A stretch of 64,000 bases of DNA from Advenella kashmirensis W13003 (GTDB lineage: Bacteria; Pseudomonadota; Gammaproteobacteria; Burkholderiales; Burkholderiaceae_B). The notes beneath the pieces are model-generated. The model did not search any database. It was not told where the DNA came from and saw nothing but the letters and a program-made list of their open reading frames with translations. The translations under genes were made by a program, and so were the position numbers. The stretch is taken from contig NZ_KI650981.1 of assembly GCF_000506985.1 (NCBI RefSeq), positions 295,122-359,121 of the forward strand, in the 5' to 3' direction. Shown here one piece after another: positions 19,324 to 29,845 of this stretch; position 1 is the first letter of the stretch, and every line of letters begins with the position of its first letter.

Positions 19324-21378
19324 ATGACCACCACGGCCGCAACATCGAATTCCCATCTTTCCAATGCAATCCGCGCGCTGGCTATGGATGCCGTGCAGCA
19401 AGCCAATTCCGGCCATCCGGGCGCTCCCATGGGGATGGCCGAAATCGCCGAAGCCCTGTGGACACGTCACCTGCGCCATAATCCTGCGGATCCAGCCTGG
19501 CCGGATCGCGACCGTTTTATTCTGTCCAATGGACATGGTTCCATGTTGCTGTATTCGCTGCTGCATCTGACCGGCTATGATCTGCCCATGGAGCAATTGC
19601 GACAATTTCGTCAGTTGCACTCCAAAACACCCGGCCACCCCGAAGTGGGTATCACGGCAGGGGTAGAAACCACCACCGGTCCGCTGGGCCAGGGGCTTTC
19701 AAATGCGGTCGGTTTTGCGCTGGCAGAAGAACTGCTGGCTGCCGAATTCAACAAGCCTGATCGTAAAATCGTCGACCATTTCACCTATGCTTTTGTCGGC
19801 GACGGCTGCCTCATGGAAGGAATTTCCCACGAAGTCTGTTCGCTGGCGGGCACGCTGGGGCTGTCCAAACTCATCGTGCTTTATGATGATAATGGTATTT
19901 CCATTGATGGCAAGGTTGAGCACTGGTTCGCCGACGATACCGCCAAGCGATTCGAAGGTTATGGCTGGAATGTCATCCGTGGCGTGAACGGGCATGACGT
20001 GGTTGCGGTTGACCATGCCATTGCCAAGGCCAAGCAGCAGGCGCAGCGTGGCTCTTCCGGTCCGACCATGATCATCTGCAAAACAACGATCGGCAAGGGT
20101 GCGCCCAATATGCAGGGCAGCGACAAAGTGCACGGATCGCCCCTGGGCGCGGTCGAAATCGCCGCCACCCGCGAAGCCATCGGCTGGACGCTGCCACCCT
20201 TTGATATTCCCGAAGAAGTCTATGCCGGATGGAGCCAGCGCGAGCGTGGCGATCAGATTCAGCGTGACTGGAAAAAACAGTTTGCCCTGTATGCCATCGA
20301 CTATCCGCAGGAAGCCGAAGAATTTAACCGGCGCATGACGGGCCAGCTGCCTGAAAATTTTGCAGAAAAATTTGCCTCCTTCCTCCAGGAGACCCTTGGC
20401 AAGGCGGAAACCGTGGCATCGCGCAAGGCTTCCCAGTTCGCCATTACGGCGTTGGCCGAGATCCTGCCCGAAATGCTGGGCGGGTCAGCCGACCTGACCG
20501 GTTCGGTCTTCACCGACTGGAAAGGGGCCGGCGCCGTGCGCAGCGGCACCGACGGTCATCTGAAGTTCGGTCGCCACATCAATTATGGCGTGCGAGAATT
20601 CGGCATGGCGGCCATTATGAATGGCGTTGCGCTGCACGGCGGCTATCTGCCTTTTGGCGGCACCTTCCTGACTTTCTCCGATTATTCCCGTAACGCCATC
20701 CGCATGGCGGCGCTCATGAAGCAGCGCGTCGTCCATATTTTCACACACGACTCCATCGGTCTGGGTGAAGACGGCCCGACTCACCAGTCCGTCGAACACG
20801 CTGCCAGCCTGCGTCTGATTCCCAATCTTGATGTCTGGCGTCCCTGCGATACGACTGAAACCGCCATTGCCTGGAAATCTGCGGTATCGCGTCCGGTCAG
20901 CGTCGGCATGAATGTGCAGCAGGGGGGGCCGACTGCGCTGTTGCTGTCCCGCCAGAATCTGCCTTTTGTCGAGCGCGACGCTGCAACCGTCGAACACATT
21001 GAAAAAGGTGGTTACGTCTTGCGTGACGCAGAAGGGGCCAGGGCCGTTATCATTGCTACCGGTTCGGAAGTGAGCCTGGCGCTTGAAGCGCAGGCACTGC
21101 TGGCCAAAGACAATATTCCGGTTCGTGTCGTGTCCATGCCCAGCACATCCGTCTTCGATCGCCAGAGTGCCGAGTGGCGCAATAGCGTGATTCCGACGAC
21201 GCTGCCCGCAGTTTCTGTGGAAGCTGGCGTCACGGCTGGCTGGTACAAATACATCGGACGCGAAGGTGCGGCCGTCGGCCTGGACACCTACGGTGAATCG
21301 GCCCCCGCCGGCGTCTTGTTCAAGCATTTCGGATTGACCGCTGAGAACGTGGCAAATACGGTTAAACAGGTTTTATAA
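19324..21378 (+). CDS. tkt: Transketolase
   Basis: Thiamine-diphosphate enzyme of the pentose phosphate and Calvin pathways. At 684 residues it is full length. Visible features are the N-terminal [44 protein letters not shown], the ThDP/metal motif [18 protein letters not shown] with [18 protein letters not shown], and the pyrimidine-domain segment [22 protein letters not shown] 19324 follows CAGGAACCGC. gap begins 16 bp after its stop, so tkt-gap are cotranscribed. Confidence 0.97.
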   Translation: MTTTAATSNSHLSNAIRALAMDAVQQANSGHPGAPMGMAEIAEALWTRHLRHNPADPAWPDRDRFILSNGHGSMLLYSLLHLTGYDLPMEQLRQFRQLHSKTPGHPEVGITAGVETTTGPLGQGLSNAVGFALAEELLAAEFNKPDRKIVDHFTYAFVGDGCLMEGISHEVCSLAGTLGLSKLIVLYDDNGISIDGKVEHWFADDTAKRFEGYGWNVIRGVNGHDVVAVDHAIAKAKQQAQRGSSGPTMIICKTTIGKGAPNMQGSDKVHGSPLGAVEIAATREAIGWTLPPFDIPEEVYAGWSQRERGDQIQRDWKKQFALYAIDYPQEAEEFNRRMTGQLPENFAEKFASFLQETLGKAETVASRKASQFAITALAEILPEMLGGSADLTGSVFTDWKGAGAVRSGTDGHLKFGRHINYGVREFGMAAIMNGVALHGGYLPFGGTFLTFSDYSRNAIRMAALMKQRVVHIFTHDSIGLGEDGPTHQSVEHAASLRLIPNLDVWRPCDTTETAIAWKSAVSRPVSVGMNVQQGGPTALLLSRQNLPFVERDAATVEHIEKGGYVLRDAEGARAVIIATGSEVSLALEAQALLAKDNIPVRVVSMPSTSVFDRQSAEWRNSVIPTTLPAVSVEAGVTAGWYKYIGREGAAVGLDTYGESAPAGVLFKHFGLTAENVANTVKQVL

Positions 21379-21394
21379 AACAGGAGAGAATGTA

Positions 21395-22405
21395 ATGACC
21401 ATTCGTGTTGCAATTAACGGCTATGGCCGCATCGGCCGCAATGTACTGCGCGCTCACTATGAAGGTGGTAAAAAGCATGATATTGAAATCGTCGCGATCA
21501 ACGATCTGGGCGATCCCAAAACCAATGCCCACCTGACCCAGTATGACACAGCGCATGGCCGCTTCCCTGGCACTGTTACCGTCGATGGCGACTACATGGT
21601 CATCAATGGCGACAAAATCCGTGTGCTGGCCAATCGCAATCCTGCAGAGCTGCCCTGGGGCGACCTGAAGGTAGACGTCGTGATGGAATGTACGGGCTTT
21701 TTTACCTCCAAGGAAAAAGCCAGTGCGCACCTGAAGGGCGGCGCCAAAAAAGTCATCATTTCCGCACCCGGTGGCAAAGACGTGGATGCGACCATTGTTT
21801 ACGGCGTAAACCATCAGGTGCTCAAAGCCTCTGATACTGTCATTTCCAATGCGTCTTGCACCACCAACTGCCTGGTTCCGCTGGTGCAGCCGCTGCACGA
21901 AGCGCTGGGCCTGGAAACCGGTCTGATGACAACCATCCATGCCTACACCAATGACCAGGTATTGACAGACGTTTATCACGAAGACCTGCGCCGTGCACGT
22001 TCAGCGACCATGAGCATGATCCCCACCAAAACCGGTGCCGCGGCGGCTGTCGGTCTGGTACTGCCTGAACTGAACGGCAAACTGGATGGCTACTCTGTCC
22101 GCGTTCCCACGATCAACGTGTCGCTGGTGGACCTGACGTTTATCGCCAAACGTGATACCACGGTTGATGAAGTCAACAGCATCCTGAAAAAAGCCTCGGA
22201 AGGTGCACTCAAAGGCATTCTGGACTACAACGAAGCGCCACTGGTTTCTGTGGACTTCAATCACAATCCAGCGTCAAGCACGTTTGACGCAACCCAGACC
22301 AAAGTGTCCGGAAAACTGGTTAAGGTGGCTTCCTGGTACGACAACGAATGGGGTTTCTCCAATCGCATGCTCGACACCACGGTTGCCCTGATGTCAGCCA
22401 AATAA
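21395..22405 (+). CDS. gap: Glyceraldehyde-3-phosphate dehydrogenase, type I
   Basis: Glycolytic/gluconeogenic enzyme of 336 residues. The NAD-binding start [16 protein letters not shown], the catalytic [12 protein letters not shown] (Cys155), and VSLVDLTF and [13 protein letters not shown] segments are all present. A good CAGGAGAG ribosome-binding site precedes ATG 21395. The residues after the first beta-strand (INDLGD) fit an NAD- or dual-cofactor enzyme; I cannot tell which. A strong terminator follows the stop. Confidence 0.97.
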   Translation: MTIRVAINGYGRIGRNVLRAHYEGGKKHDIEIVAINDLGDPKTNAHLTQYDTAHGRFPGTVTVDGDYMVINGDKIRVLANRNPAELPWGDLKVDVVMECTGFFTSKEKASAHLKGGAKKVIISAPGGKDVDATIVYGVNHQVLKASDTVISNASCTTNCLVPLVQPLHEALGLETGLMTTIHAYTNDQVLTDVYHEDLRRARSATMSMIPTKTGAAAAVGLVLPELNGKLDGYSVRVPTINVSLVDLTFIAKRDTTVDEVNSILKKASEGALKGILDYNEAPLVSVDFNHNPASSTFDATQTKVSGKLVKVASWYDNEWGFSNRMLDTTVALMSAK

Positions 22406-22431
22406 GCTTTGGCGACTGCCAAAAGTATTGC

Positions 22432-22469
22432 AAACGGCATTGCGCGCTTCGGCGGGCAGTGCCGTTTTT
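22432..22469 (+). terminator. Intrinsic terminator between gap and pgk
   Basis: AAACGGCATTGC (22432-22443) pairs with GCAGTGCCGTTT (22456-22467, one G-U pair). The loop folds further as CGC-TTCG-GCG, a UUCG tetraloop. A T tract (22465-22469) follows. This is a textbook intrinsic terminator inside what is otherwise a tkt-gap-pgk operon. Confidence 0.85.
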
Positions 22470-22496
22470 ACGATAACACCAAGGAGTGAAAAGAAT

Positions 22497-23693
22497 ATGG
22501 CGAATGTACAAACGCTTTCTGCCCTGGCGAAAAATGGCCAGCTCAAAGACAAACGTGTTTTTATCCGTTCTGATTTGAACGTGCCCCTGGCCGATGATGG
22601 CAGCATCACCGAAGATACCCGTATCCGTGCATCGGTACCCGCAATCCGGATGGCGCTGGATGCCGGCGCCGCAGTGATGGTGACATCGCATCTGGGCCGT
22701 CCCACCGAAGGCACGCTGGCTCCGCAGGATACCCTGGCGCCGGTCGCCCAACGCCTGAGCGAACTGCTGGGCAAACCCGTGCAACTGGTGCAGAACTGGG
22801 TCGACGGCGTCAATGTTGAGCCCGGTCAAGTCGTTCTTCTGGAAAACTGCCGCGTCAACAAGGGCGAGAAGAAAAACGATGAGGCACTGTCCAAAAAAAT
22901 GGCGGCGCTGTGTGATGTCTATGCCAATGACGCCTTCGGCACCGCACATCGTGCTGAAGCCACGACGCACGGCATCGCCCAATTTGCGCCGATCGCCTGC
23001 GCGGGTCCCTTGCTGGAAGCCGAACTGGACGCATTGGGTAAAGCGCTGCAAAGTCCGAAGCGCCCGCTGGTCGCAATTGTCGGCGGTTCCAAGGTCTCTA
23101 CCAAACTGTCCATTCTGCAATCGCTTGCTGATAAAGTGGATCAACTGGTTGTGGGCGGCGGTATCGCCAACACATTCATGCTGGCCAGCGGCAAGAAAAT
23201 CGGCAAATCCCTGGCTGAGCCCGATCAGATCGATCAGGCTAAAGCGGTCATTGACCTGATGGCAAAACGCGGGGCATCGGTTCCGATTCCGAGCGATGTA
23301 GTATGTGGCAAGGAGTTTTCTGCACAGGCTAAAGGCGAAGCAAAATCGGCCGATGCGGTTGAAGATGATGACATGATTTTCGACATTGGCGAAAACACGG
23401 CCACCGAGCTGGCAGAGATCCTGAAAAATGCCGGCACGATTGTATGGAACGGTCCGGTCGGGGTGTTTGAATTCGATGCCTTTGCCAACGGTACCCGCAA
23501 GGTTGCCGAAGCCATTGCCGCCTCGAATGGCTTTTCCATCGCTGGCGGTGGCGACACTCTGGCAGCTATCTCCAAGTTCGGAATCACCGACAAAGTGGGT
23601 TATATCTCCACCGGTGGCGGCGCGTTCCTGGAGTTTCTGGAAGGCAAGACCCTGCCCGCTGTTGAAATACTGGAACAGCGCAATCAGGGATAA
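22497..23693 (+). CDS. pgk: Phosphoglycerate kinase
   Basis: ATP-generating glycolytic kinase. It has 398 residues from ATG 22497, which follows AAGGAG at 22481-22486. Motifs are the N-terminal [13 protein letters not shown], the substrate-binding SHLGRP, the hinge [11 protein letters not shown]-type segment (here [16 protein letters not shown]), [12 protein letters not shown] and the nucleotide loop [15 protein letters not shown]. In relatives pyk usually follows pgk; here an alpha-2-macroglobulin gene follows instead. Confidence 0.97.
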   Translation: MANVQTLSALAKNGQLKDKRVFIRSDLNVPLADDGSITEDTRIRASVPAIRMALDAGAAVMVTSHLGRPTEGTLAPQDTLAPVAQRLSELLGKPVQLVQNWVDGVNVEPGQVVLLENCRVNKGEKKNDEALSKKMAALCDVYANDAFGTAHRAEATTHGIAQFAPIACAGPLLEAELDALGKALQSPKRPLVAIVGGSKVSTKLSILQSLADKVDQLVVGGGIANTFMLASGKKIGKSLAEPDQIDQAKAVIDLMAKRGASVPIPSDVVCGKEFSAQAKGEAKSADAVEDDDMIFDIGENTATELAEILKNAGTIVWNGPVGVFEFDAFANGTRKVAEAIAASNGFSIAGGGDTLAAISKFGITDKVGYISTGGGAFLEFLEGKTLPAVEILEQRNQG

Positions 23694-23718
23694 GGAGCGG
23701 GATCGTTCCCGTTGGCTT

Positions 23719-23744
23719 GCTCAGCGACATCTCCGTCGCTGGGC
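23719..23744 (+). terminator. Hairpin after pgk, possible terminator
   Basis: GCTCAGCGAC and GTCGCTGGGC form a 10-bp stem (one G-U pair) around a 6-nt loop. There is no U tract, so it may be a weak or Rho-assisted terminator or a 3'-end stabiliser. The core TCCGTCGCTG recurs as a direct repeat at 23767-23776. Confidence 0.4.
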
Positions 23745-23790
23745 CCTGCGTTATTTCTGACATTCGTCCGTCGCTGCAAGGTCCGACTTC

Positions 23791-23799
23791 TGTTATGAT
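23791..23799 (+). promoter_or_regulatory. Candidate extended -10 promoter for the A2M-pbpC operon
   Basis: TGTTATGAT is an extended -10 (TGnTATGAT) about 60 bp before the A2M start. The -35 at 17 bp is weak, as allowed for extended -10 promoters. Confidence 0.4.
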
Positions 23800-23857
23800 T
23801 TCAGTCAGCCAGCGGCCCTGGACGTGGCCCTGATATACCTTTATCAAGGCAGTGACT

Positions 23858-26800
23858 ATGAAATGCGCATATGTAGCAGGAGCCGTACTGGCTCTGACCG
23901 GTTTCGTTTCCACGGCAGGCGCCGCCAATATCGCGTCGGTTTCGCCGACCGGCACACAGAGCAAGGTGTCGACCATTGATGTGGTCTTCAGCACCAATGT
24001 CACTCCTTTGGGACGCATTGACTTGCCGGCGCCGGTGTCGGTCAGTTGCCGCGGCACCGAGATCAAAGGTCACGGAAAGTGGTCCGATGGTGCACACTGG
24101 TCCTACGAATTCGAAGGTACGTTGCCCGCCGGCGTGCAATGCGTCATTACGCCTGACCCCGACTTTCGCGACACTGCCGGCAAACCCGTCACCGCCCAGA
24201 AAACATACCATTTTGATACCGGCAAGCTGGCTGTCGACTCAGTCGGCCCGTCGCAGAACGCGAGCGAAGACCAGGCTTTTACAGTGCGCTTCAACCTGCC
24301 AGTTAATCCGTCCAGCCTGCAGGAACATGCGGCGTGTGTGGTGGAAGGGCTCGGCGAGCAGATTCCTGTAAAGGTGCTGTCGGAACAGGAAAAAAAGACA
24401 ATTATTGAACAGGCCCGGCGTTACCTGGAGGACGAGGCCGACAATATCGCGTTTGTGCAATGCGCGCGACGCCTGCCGTCCGGCGCCAAGGGCCGCCTGT
24501 TGATTTCAGCAGATGTGGCCAGTCGCGGCGGCGTGCCGATGAAAAAGGCGTATGAGCATGAGTTTGAGGTACGCAAGGACTTTTCCGCAGGTTTTTCCTG
24601 CTCGCGTGAAAACCAGAATGCGAACTGTTCTCCCGCCAGGCCTATCTACCTGACCCTCAGTGACTCGGTCGATGCCGGCGATATCCGGTCAGTAACGCTT
24701 GAAAGCGTTTCGGGGAAAAAATACCCGGCCGAGATGGACGAGAGCGATAGCACTGTAAGCGGCGTAAAATTTCCCGGTCCTTTCGCCGAAAACGAAACGC
24801 TGACGCTCAATGTGCCGACGACGATCAAGGATGATTCGGGACGAGCCCTGAGCAATGCGGCGCAGTTCCCCATGAAAATTCGCATGGCGGCTTATTCGCC
24901 CATGCTCAAGTTTTCTTCCGCGACTTTCGGCATCATCGAGTGTCGCGCCGATAGCCCGGACGGAGCAGCACCCTGGCAGGTGCCGCTGACGGTACGTTAT
25001 ATTGAAAATCAGCTCTCCCTGAAAGATCAGACGCTGTCGCCCGGCACGATTCGCGACTATGTGCCTCAGGAGGATGCCGATGTGCTCAAAGCCTTTGCGC
25101 GCGTTCGCAGGCTGAATGAAACGTCGTTGACAGCACGCAATATTCGCGCGGTCATGAACGATCAGCCGGACAGTTATACTGAAAAAAATCCGGTTTATAT
25201 CGACACGCGTTCGGTGTCCATGTTGTCGGAAAATCCGGGCGCCAAGACGCTGTCCGTGCCCGAGGTGAAAACAGCGGCCAAGCGTCGCGAGTTTGAAACC
25301 CTGGGCGTGCCGCTACAAAACCCCGGATTCCATGTGCTGGAGGCCAAATCGGCCATCCTGGGACAGGCCTTGCTTGCCAATAAAAATCCCATGTACGTAC
25401 GCACCTCGGTGCTGGTCACCAATCTGGCAGTGCATGTCAAGAAAGGCCGGGACGATTTGCTGGTCTGGGTTACCACGCTGGATGACGCCAAACCGGTAGC
25501 CAATGCGCAGATCAATGTGCTCGATTGTGCGGGCAAGGCGCTGGCCTCGGGGCAGACCGGCAGCGATGGCATCTGGCATCATCGCAAGGCGGTCAAGGGT
25601 GAAGATTACTGCTCATCGACAGAGCTGTCGGGCCTGTTTGTGTCGGCCCGTATTGACGCTGACCACCCCCAGGCGGGCGGCACGGGCGACTACTCGTTTG
25701 CGTTCACCTCCTGGGATAACGGGATTGAATCATGGCGCTTTAATGTACCGACCGATACCGCCGCGCAGCCCACCGTGCGTGCGCATACGATTCTGGATCG
25801 CAGCCTGTTTCGTGCCGGCGAGACGGCATCCATGAAACACCTGATGCGGACCCTGACGCGCGATGGTTTCGGGTTGCCGGCGCGCGCCGCATTGCCGGCC
25901 AAAGTCAGCATCGAACTGGTCGGCGGTGAAGATAAATATACCTTCCCGCTCAGTTGGAAAGATACACCGGGAGGCGGATTGTACAGCACCTCCGAATGGA
26001 AAATTCCTGAGGATATCAAGCGCGGCCAGTATCGGATCGTGCTGGACCCGGACGGACAATCCTATGAGACCGGCGAGTTCCGCGTCGAGGACTTCAAGCT
26101 GCCGCTGCTGGCCGGGACCATTTCGGTGAGTAACGCCACAGGCGGGCAGGGGCCGCTCGTGGCGCCTTCGGCTGTCAAGCTGGACATGCAAATGCACTAT
26201 TTGTCCGGCGGCGCAGCGGGTAAGCTGCCCGTCGATATTTCGGCCCTGTCGCGCAACCGTGTTGTGGCTTTCCGTGATTACGACGATTATTCATTCGACC
26301 CGCCCCAGTCTTCGGCAGACGCAGCAGAAGACAGTGATGCACAAGGAGACGAAACGAGCGATGATGACTCCAGTCGCATTATTGTGAACAAACAGAAGCT
26401 GGTGCTGGATGGCCAGGGGCGCGGGTCGTTGACGCTGGATGCGCTGCCCGCTTCCGACAGACCACGCAACATCACGTTCGAGGGCAGTTTCATGGACCCT
26501 AACGGCCAGGTGCAAACCCTCAGCCGCAGTGTGCCGGTCTGGCCGGCTGCCTACCTGGCCGGTATTCGCAGTGGCTATCTCATGCAGCAGGAAAAGGCTG
26601 CGGGCGTTTCGGTTGTGGCGCTTGACACCAATGGCAAGCCTGCGGCACAGGTGCCGGTGACGGTTCGGGCGGTAAGCTATACCTATCAGTCGGTACGCAA
26701 GCGTCTTGTCGGCGGTTTTTATAGTTATGACACGCATCGTGTCGCGCGTGATCTGGGAACTGTGTGCCAGGGCACCAGCGGTCCCGACGGCAAGTTCGCA

Positions 26801-29800
26801 TGCGATATCAGTCTGAAAGAGCAGGGACGCGTGAATCTGGTGGCGGAAGTGACCGATACACAAGGGCGTCATGCTCAGGCCGAATCAACGGTTTATGTCG
26901 TGGGCGAAGGCGAAATGTGGTTCTCGGGAGAGAACAACGACCGTATCGACATCATTCCTGACAAAAAGGAATATCGTCCAGGTGACTCTGCACAGTTTCA
27001 GGTGCGCATGCCGTTTCGGCAGGCAAACGCCCTGGTGGCCATTGAACGCGAGGGCGTGCTGGAGACGAGGCAAATCGCCCTGTCCGGCACCAACCCTTCC
27101 TTTTCTCTTGATATCCGGCCCGAATGGGGGCCCAATGTGTATGTGTCGGTGCTGGCCTTGCGCGGACGCATCCGTGACTCCGCGCAGAATCCCGACCTGA
27201 CCTGGGGTGAGGCCGAAGCAGCCGCTCCCACGGCACTGATTGATTTGGCCAAACCGGCCTACCGCTACGGGCTGGCGGCCATTCGGGTACGCAGCGACAA
27301 AAATGCGATGAACGTCAGCATCACGACCGATAAATCACGCTACCATATTCGTGATCAGGCCACCGCGACGATTCGCGCTACGCTGCCCGATGGCAGTCCT
27401 GCTGCGAACGCGAGTGTGGCGCTGGCCGTTGTTGATGAAGCGCTGCTGGAGCTCGCGCCTAATCAGAGCTGGGATATTGTCAAGGCCATGATGGGCGAAC
27501 GTGCCTATGGCGTTGAAACCGCGACTGCCCAGATGGAAGTGGTGGGGCGGCGTCATTATGGTCGCAAGTCGCTGCCGCCGGGCGGTGGAGGCGGGCAGGG
27601 CGGCGCGCCCACTCGCGAAGTGCTGGACAGTCTGGTGTACTGGAAACCGGACATTGTGCTGGATGCACAAGGCCAGGCTACCGTACCATTCAGCCTGAAC
27701 GATGCGATTTCAGGGTTCCGGCTGGCGGCAGTCGCCGAGCTTGGCGCCGACCGTTTTGGTCAGGCAAGCAGCCAGATTGTATCGACACAGGATCTGCAAA
27801 TTATATCCGGCCTGCCTTTGGTAGCACGTACCAACGATCATTACAGCGCCGTTGTCACACTGCGTAACGCCACCGATCGCATCATGCAAGTCGAGGCGGG
27901 TGCGCGCCTGAGCAGCGAATCGCTCGCGCCTCTCGCGCTCGACAGGCAGACAGTGACATTGGACGCCCAGTCTTCTGCCCGTGTTGTCTGGGATGTGGAT
28001 ATGGCCAAACTGCCCGTGGGCCATACCGCGCAGACGTTGAAGTGGCGCTTTGATGCACAGGAACGCGGTGTTGCGTCTGCCGCACAGGCGCCCGGCGGGG
28101 ATGCGACAGACCGGGTGGAGGTCTCGCAACTGCTCATTCCGACAGTACCTGTTACATTACGCCAGGCTACGCTGCAGTCGGTCCGGTCTGACGAGCCCAT
28201 CCGGAACTTGCCCGTGCAGCCGCCTGCCGGCGCCCTGAATGCTGCGGATGGCCATCCGCAGGGCGGTGTGCAGGTGCAACTGTCCACATCGCTGGCCAAG
28301 GGGCTGGAGCCGGTGCGCCGCTGGTTCACCGATTATCAGTTCACCTGCCTGGAGCAACTGTCGTCCATCGCCATCGGTATCGACAATCCCCAGCGCTGGT
28401 CTGCATTGATGGATCGCCTGCCGTTGTATATGGACGATCACGGCCTGGTCGCTTATTTCCCCGGTTTGCGCGGCGATGAGGTGTTGACCGCACATCTGCT
28501 GGCGGTTTCTCACGAGGCCAGCCGGGGCGAGCAGCCCTACGCGATTCCACAGGCCTACCGCGAAAAAATGCTGGAAGGGTTGATGGCATATGTGACCGGC
28601 AAGATCCGTTCTACTGCATGGCAGCCGAAACAGGACACGGCCGAGCGCAAGCTCATGGTGCTGGAGGCCATGTCGCGGGTCGGGATGGTCACGCCGCGTT
28701 TGATGTCAACGATCGAGTTTGACCGTGAGCGCATGAGTACGGCCGCGCTGGTTGACTGGCTTGGCGTTGTATCTCGCGTCAAGGCTTTGCCGGATCAGGC
28801 AAAGGAAATGGCATCGCTGCGTTCCGCGCTGTTGTCGCGCATGAGCCGCCAGGGCACCAGCTTGATCTTTGCCGATGACGCCGATGCCTATCCGTGGTGG
28901 ATGATGAGCAACCGCGCCACGGTGACGGCCAAGCTGTTGACCACAGTGATGAACAACAAGGCCTGGGAGAAGGACATTCCCGTGCTGATGACGGGCCTGC
29001 TAGGTCAGCAGCAGCGGGGAACCTGGTCCACAACCACTGCCAACGTGTGGGGCACCCTCGCCGTGCGCGCATTCAGTGCTGCCTTTGAAAAAACACCGGT
29101 CAAGGGCACGCTTACCATGTCGCTGAAGGTGGCTGCCGACAAGGCGGCAACTGCAGACCAGATCTGGGAAGGACTGCTGCCGACTCAGAAAATTCTGGCA
29201 CCATGGAAAAATAGTGAGCCGCAACAGTTGTCACTCTCTCTGCAGGGAACCGGACGGGTATGGGCTTCCATGGGCGCACTGGCTGCTGTGCCTGTGACCA
29301 AGGCTGTGTATGCCGGTTACACCATTGATCGACAGATCACCCCGGTATCGCAGGCGAACAATGGCAGCTGGTCGGTTGGCGATATTTATCGTGTTCATTT
29401 GAATATCACGGCCAAGACGGCCATGAACTGGGTGGTGGTCAGTGATCCGGTTCCGGCGGGCGCGACGATACTGGGCGGGGGAATGGGGCGCGACTCTGCT
29501 GTGGCGACCGAGGGCGAGAAGCAGGATGAGCAGGGCATGTCGCCCAGCTTTGCCGAGAGAAAAAGCGAGCTGTATCGAGCCTACTATGCCTGGTTGCCGG
29601 CTGGCAAAACCTCGCTGGAATATACCGTCAGGCTGAACACGCCTGGCAGCTACAGCCTGCCGGCGACCCGGGTCGAAGCCATGTATGCGCCGCAGGTTTT
29701 TGGAGAATCGCCCAACACCGACAGGTTTATCATTGGTGCCCAGAAAGGCGAACCTGTGCAAAGCGGGGCCGACGCTGCACCGGCAATGGATGGGCCCGCT

Positions 29801-29845
29801 GTCGTTTCTCCGGCACCAGCACCTGCTGATGCCGCGAGGCCATGA
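23858..29845 (+). CDS. Bacterial alpha-2-macroglobulin (YfhM-type, thioester present)
   Basis: Very large periplasmic protease-trapping protein, 1995 residues from ATG 23858 (an in-frame GTG lies two codons upstream). A Sec signal (MKCAYVAGAVLALTGFVSTAGA) lacks a lipobox cysteine, so it is probably soluble or loosely attached rather than a lipoprotein. Repeated beta-sandwich (MG) domains follow. The segment with VSTQDLQIISGLPLV is typical of the A2M domain. The thioester motif CLEQ is intact at Cys1497. A Gly-rich stretch (LPPGGGGGQGGAPTRE, near residue 1240) looks like a bait-type exposed loop. A Pro/Ala tail ends the protein. The stop overlaps pbpC by ATGA, the classic A2M-PbpC pairing thought to protect the wall against host or competitor proteases. 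Confidence 0.93.
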   Translation: MKCAYVAGAVLALTGFVSTAGAANIASVSPTGTQSKVSTIDVVFSTNVTPLGRIDLPAPVSVSCRGTEIKGHGKWSDGAHWSYEFEGTLPAGVQCVITPDPDFRDTAGKPVTAQKTYHFDTGKLAVDSVGPSQNASEDQAFTVRFNLPVNPSSLQEHAACVVEGLGEQIPVKVLSEQEKKTIIEQARRYLEDEADNIAFVQCARRLPSGAKGRLLISADVASRGGVPMKKAYEHEFEVRKDFSAGFSCSRENQNANCSPARPIYLTLSDSVDAGDIRSVTLESVSGKKYPAEMDESDSTVSGVKFPGPFAENETLTLNVPTTIKDDSGRALSNAAQFPMKIRMAAYSPMLKFSSATFGIIECRADSPDGAAPWQVPLTVRYIENQLSLKDQTLSPGTIRDYVPQEDADVLKAFARVRRLNETSLTARNIRAVMNDQPDSYTEKNPVYIDTRSVSMLSENPGAKTLSVPEVKTAAKRREFETLGVPLQNPGFHVLEAKSAILGQALLANKNPMYVRTSVLVTNLAVHVKKGRDDLLVWVTTLDDAKPVANAQINVLDCAGKALASGQTGSDGIWHHRKAVKGEDYCSSTELSGLFVSARIDADHPQAGGTGDYSFAFTSWDNGIESWRFNVPTDTAAQPTVRAHTILDRSLFRAGETASMKHLMRTLTRDGFGLPARAALPAKVSIELVGGEDKYTFPLSWKDTPGGGLYSTSEWKIPEDIKRGQYRIVLDPDGQSYETGEFRVEDFKLPLLAGTISVSNATGGQGPLVAPSAVKLDMQMHYLSGGAAGKLPVDISALSRNRVVAFRDYDDYSFDPPQSSADAAEDSDAQGDETSDDDSSRIIVNKQKLVLDGQGRGSLTLDALPASDRPRNITFEGSFMDPNGQVQTLSRSVPVWPAAYLAGIRSGYLMQQEKAAGVSVVALDTNGKPAAQVPVTVRAVSYTYQSVRKRLVGGFYSYDTHRVARDLGTVCQGTSGPDGKFACDISLKEQGRVNLVAEVTDTQGRHAQAESTVYVVGEGEMWFSGENNDRIDIIPDKKEYRPGDSAQFQVRMPFRQANALVAIEREGVLETRQIALSGTNPSFSLDIRPEWGPNVYVSVLALRGRIRDSAQNPDLTWGEAEAAAPTALIDLAKPAYRYGLAAIRVRSDKNAMNVSITTDKSRYHIRDQATATIRATLPDGSPAANASVALAVVDEALLELAPNQSWDIVKAMMGERAYGVETATAQMEVVGRRHYGRKSLPPGGGGGQGGAPTREVLDSLVYWKPDIVLDAQGQATVPFSLNDAISGFRLAAVAELGADRFGQASSQIVSTQDLQIISGLPLVARTNDHYSAVVTLRNATDRIMQVEAGARLSSESLAPLALDRQTVTLDAQSSARVVWDVDMAKLPVGHTAQTLKWRFDAQERGVASAAQAPGGDATDRVEVSQLLIPTVPVTLRQATLQSVRSDEPIRNLPVQPPAGALNAADGHPQGGVQVQLSTSLAKGLEPVRRWFTDYQFTCLEQLSSIAIGIDNPQRWSALMDRLPLYMDDHGLVAYFPGLRGDEVLTAHLLAVSHEASRGEQPYAIPQAYREKMLEGLMAYVTGKIRSTAWQPKQDTAERKLMVLEAMSRVGMVTPRLMSTIEFDRERMSTAALVDWLGVVSRVKALPDQAKEMASLRSALLSRMSRQGTSLIFADDADAYPWWMMSNRATVTAKLLTTVMNNKAWEKDIPVLMTGLLGQQQRGTWSTTTANVWGTLAVRAFSAAFEKTPVKGTLTMSLKVAADKAATADQIWEGLLPTQKILAPWKNSEPQQLSLSLQGTGRVWASMGALAAVPVTKAVYAGYTIDRQITPVSQANNGSWSVGDIYRVHLNITAKTAMNWVVVSDPVPAGATILGGGMGRDSAVATEGEKQDEQGMSPSFAERKSELYRAYYAWLPAGKTSLEYTVRLNTPGSYSLPATRVEAMYAPQVFGESPNTDRFIIGAQKGEPVQSGADAAPAMDGPAVVSPAPAPADAARP

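Noticed and set aside
20485-21327. 280-codon minus-strand frame opposite tkt
   Set aside because: Antisense to a conserved transketolase; no recognisable motif.
27570-27620. Glycine-rich stretch of the A2M protein as a frameshift or repeat error
   Set aside because: The frame remains open with conserved sequence on both sides, so it is a genuine low-complexity loop.
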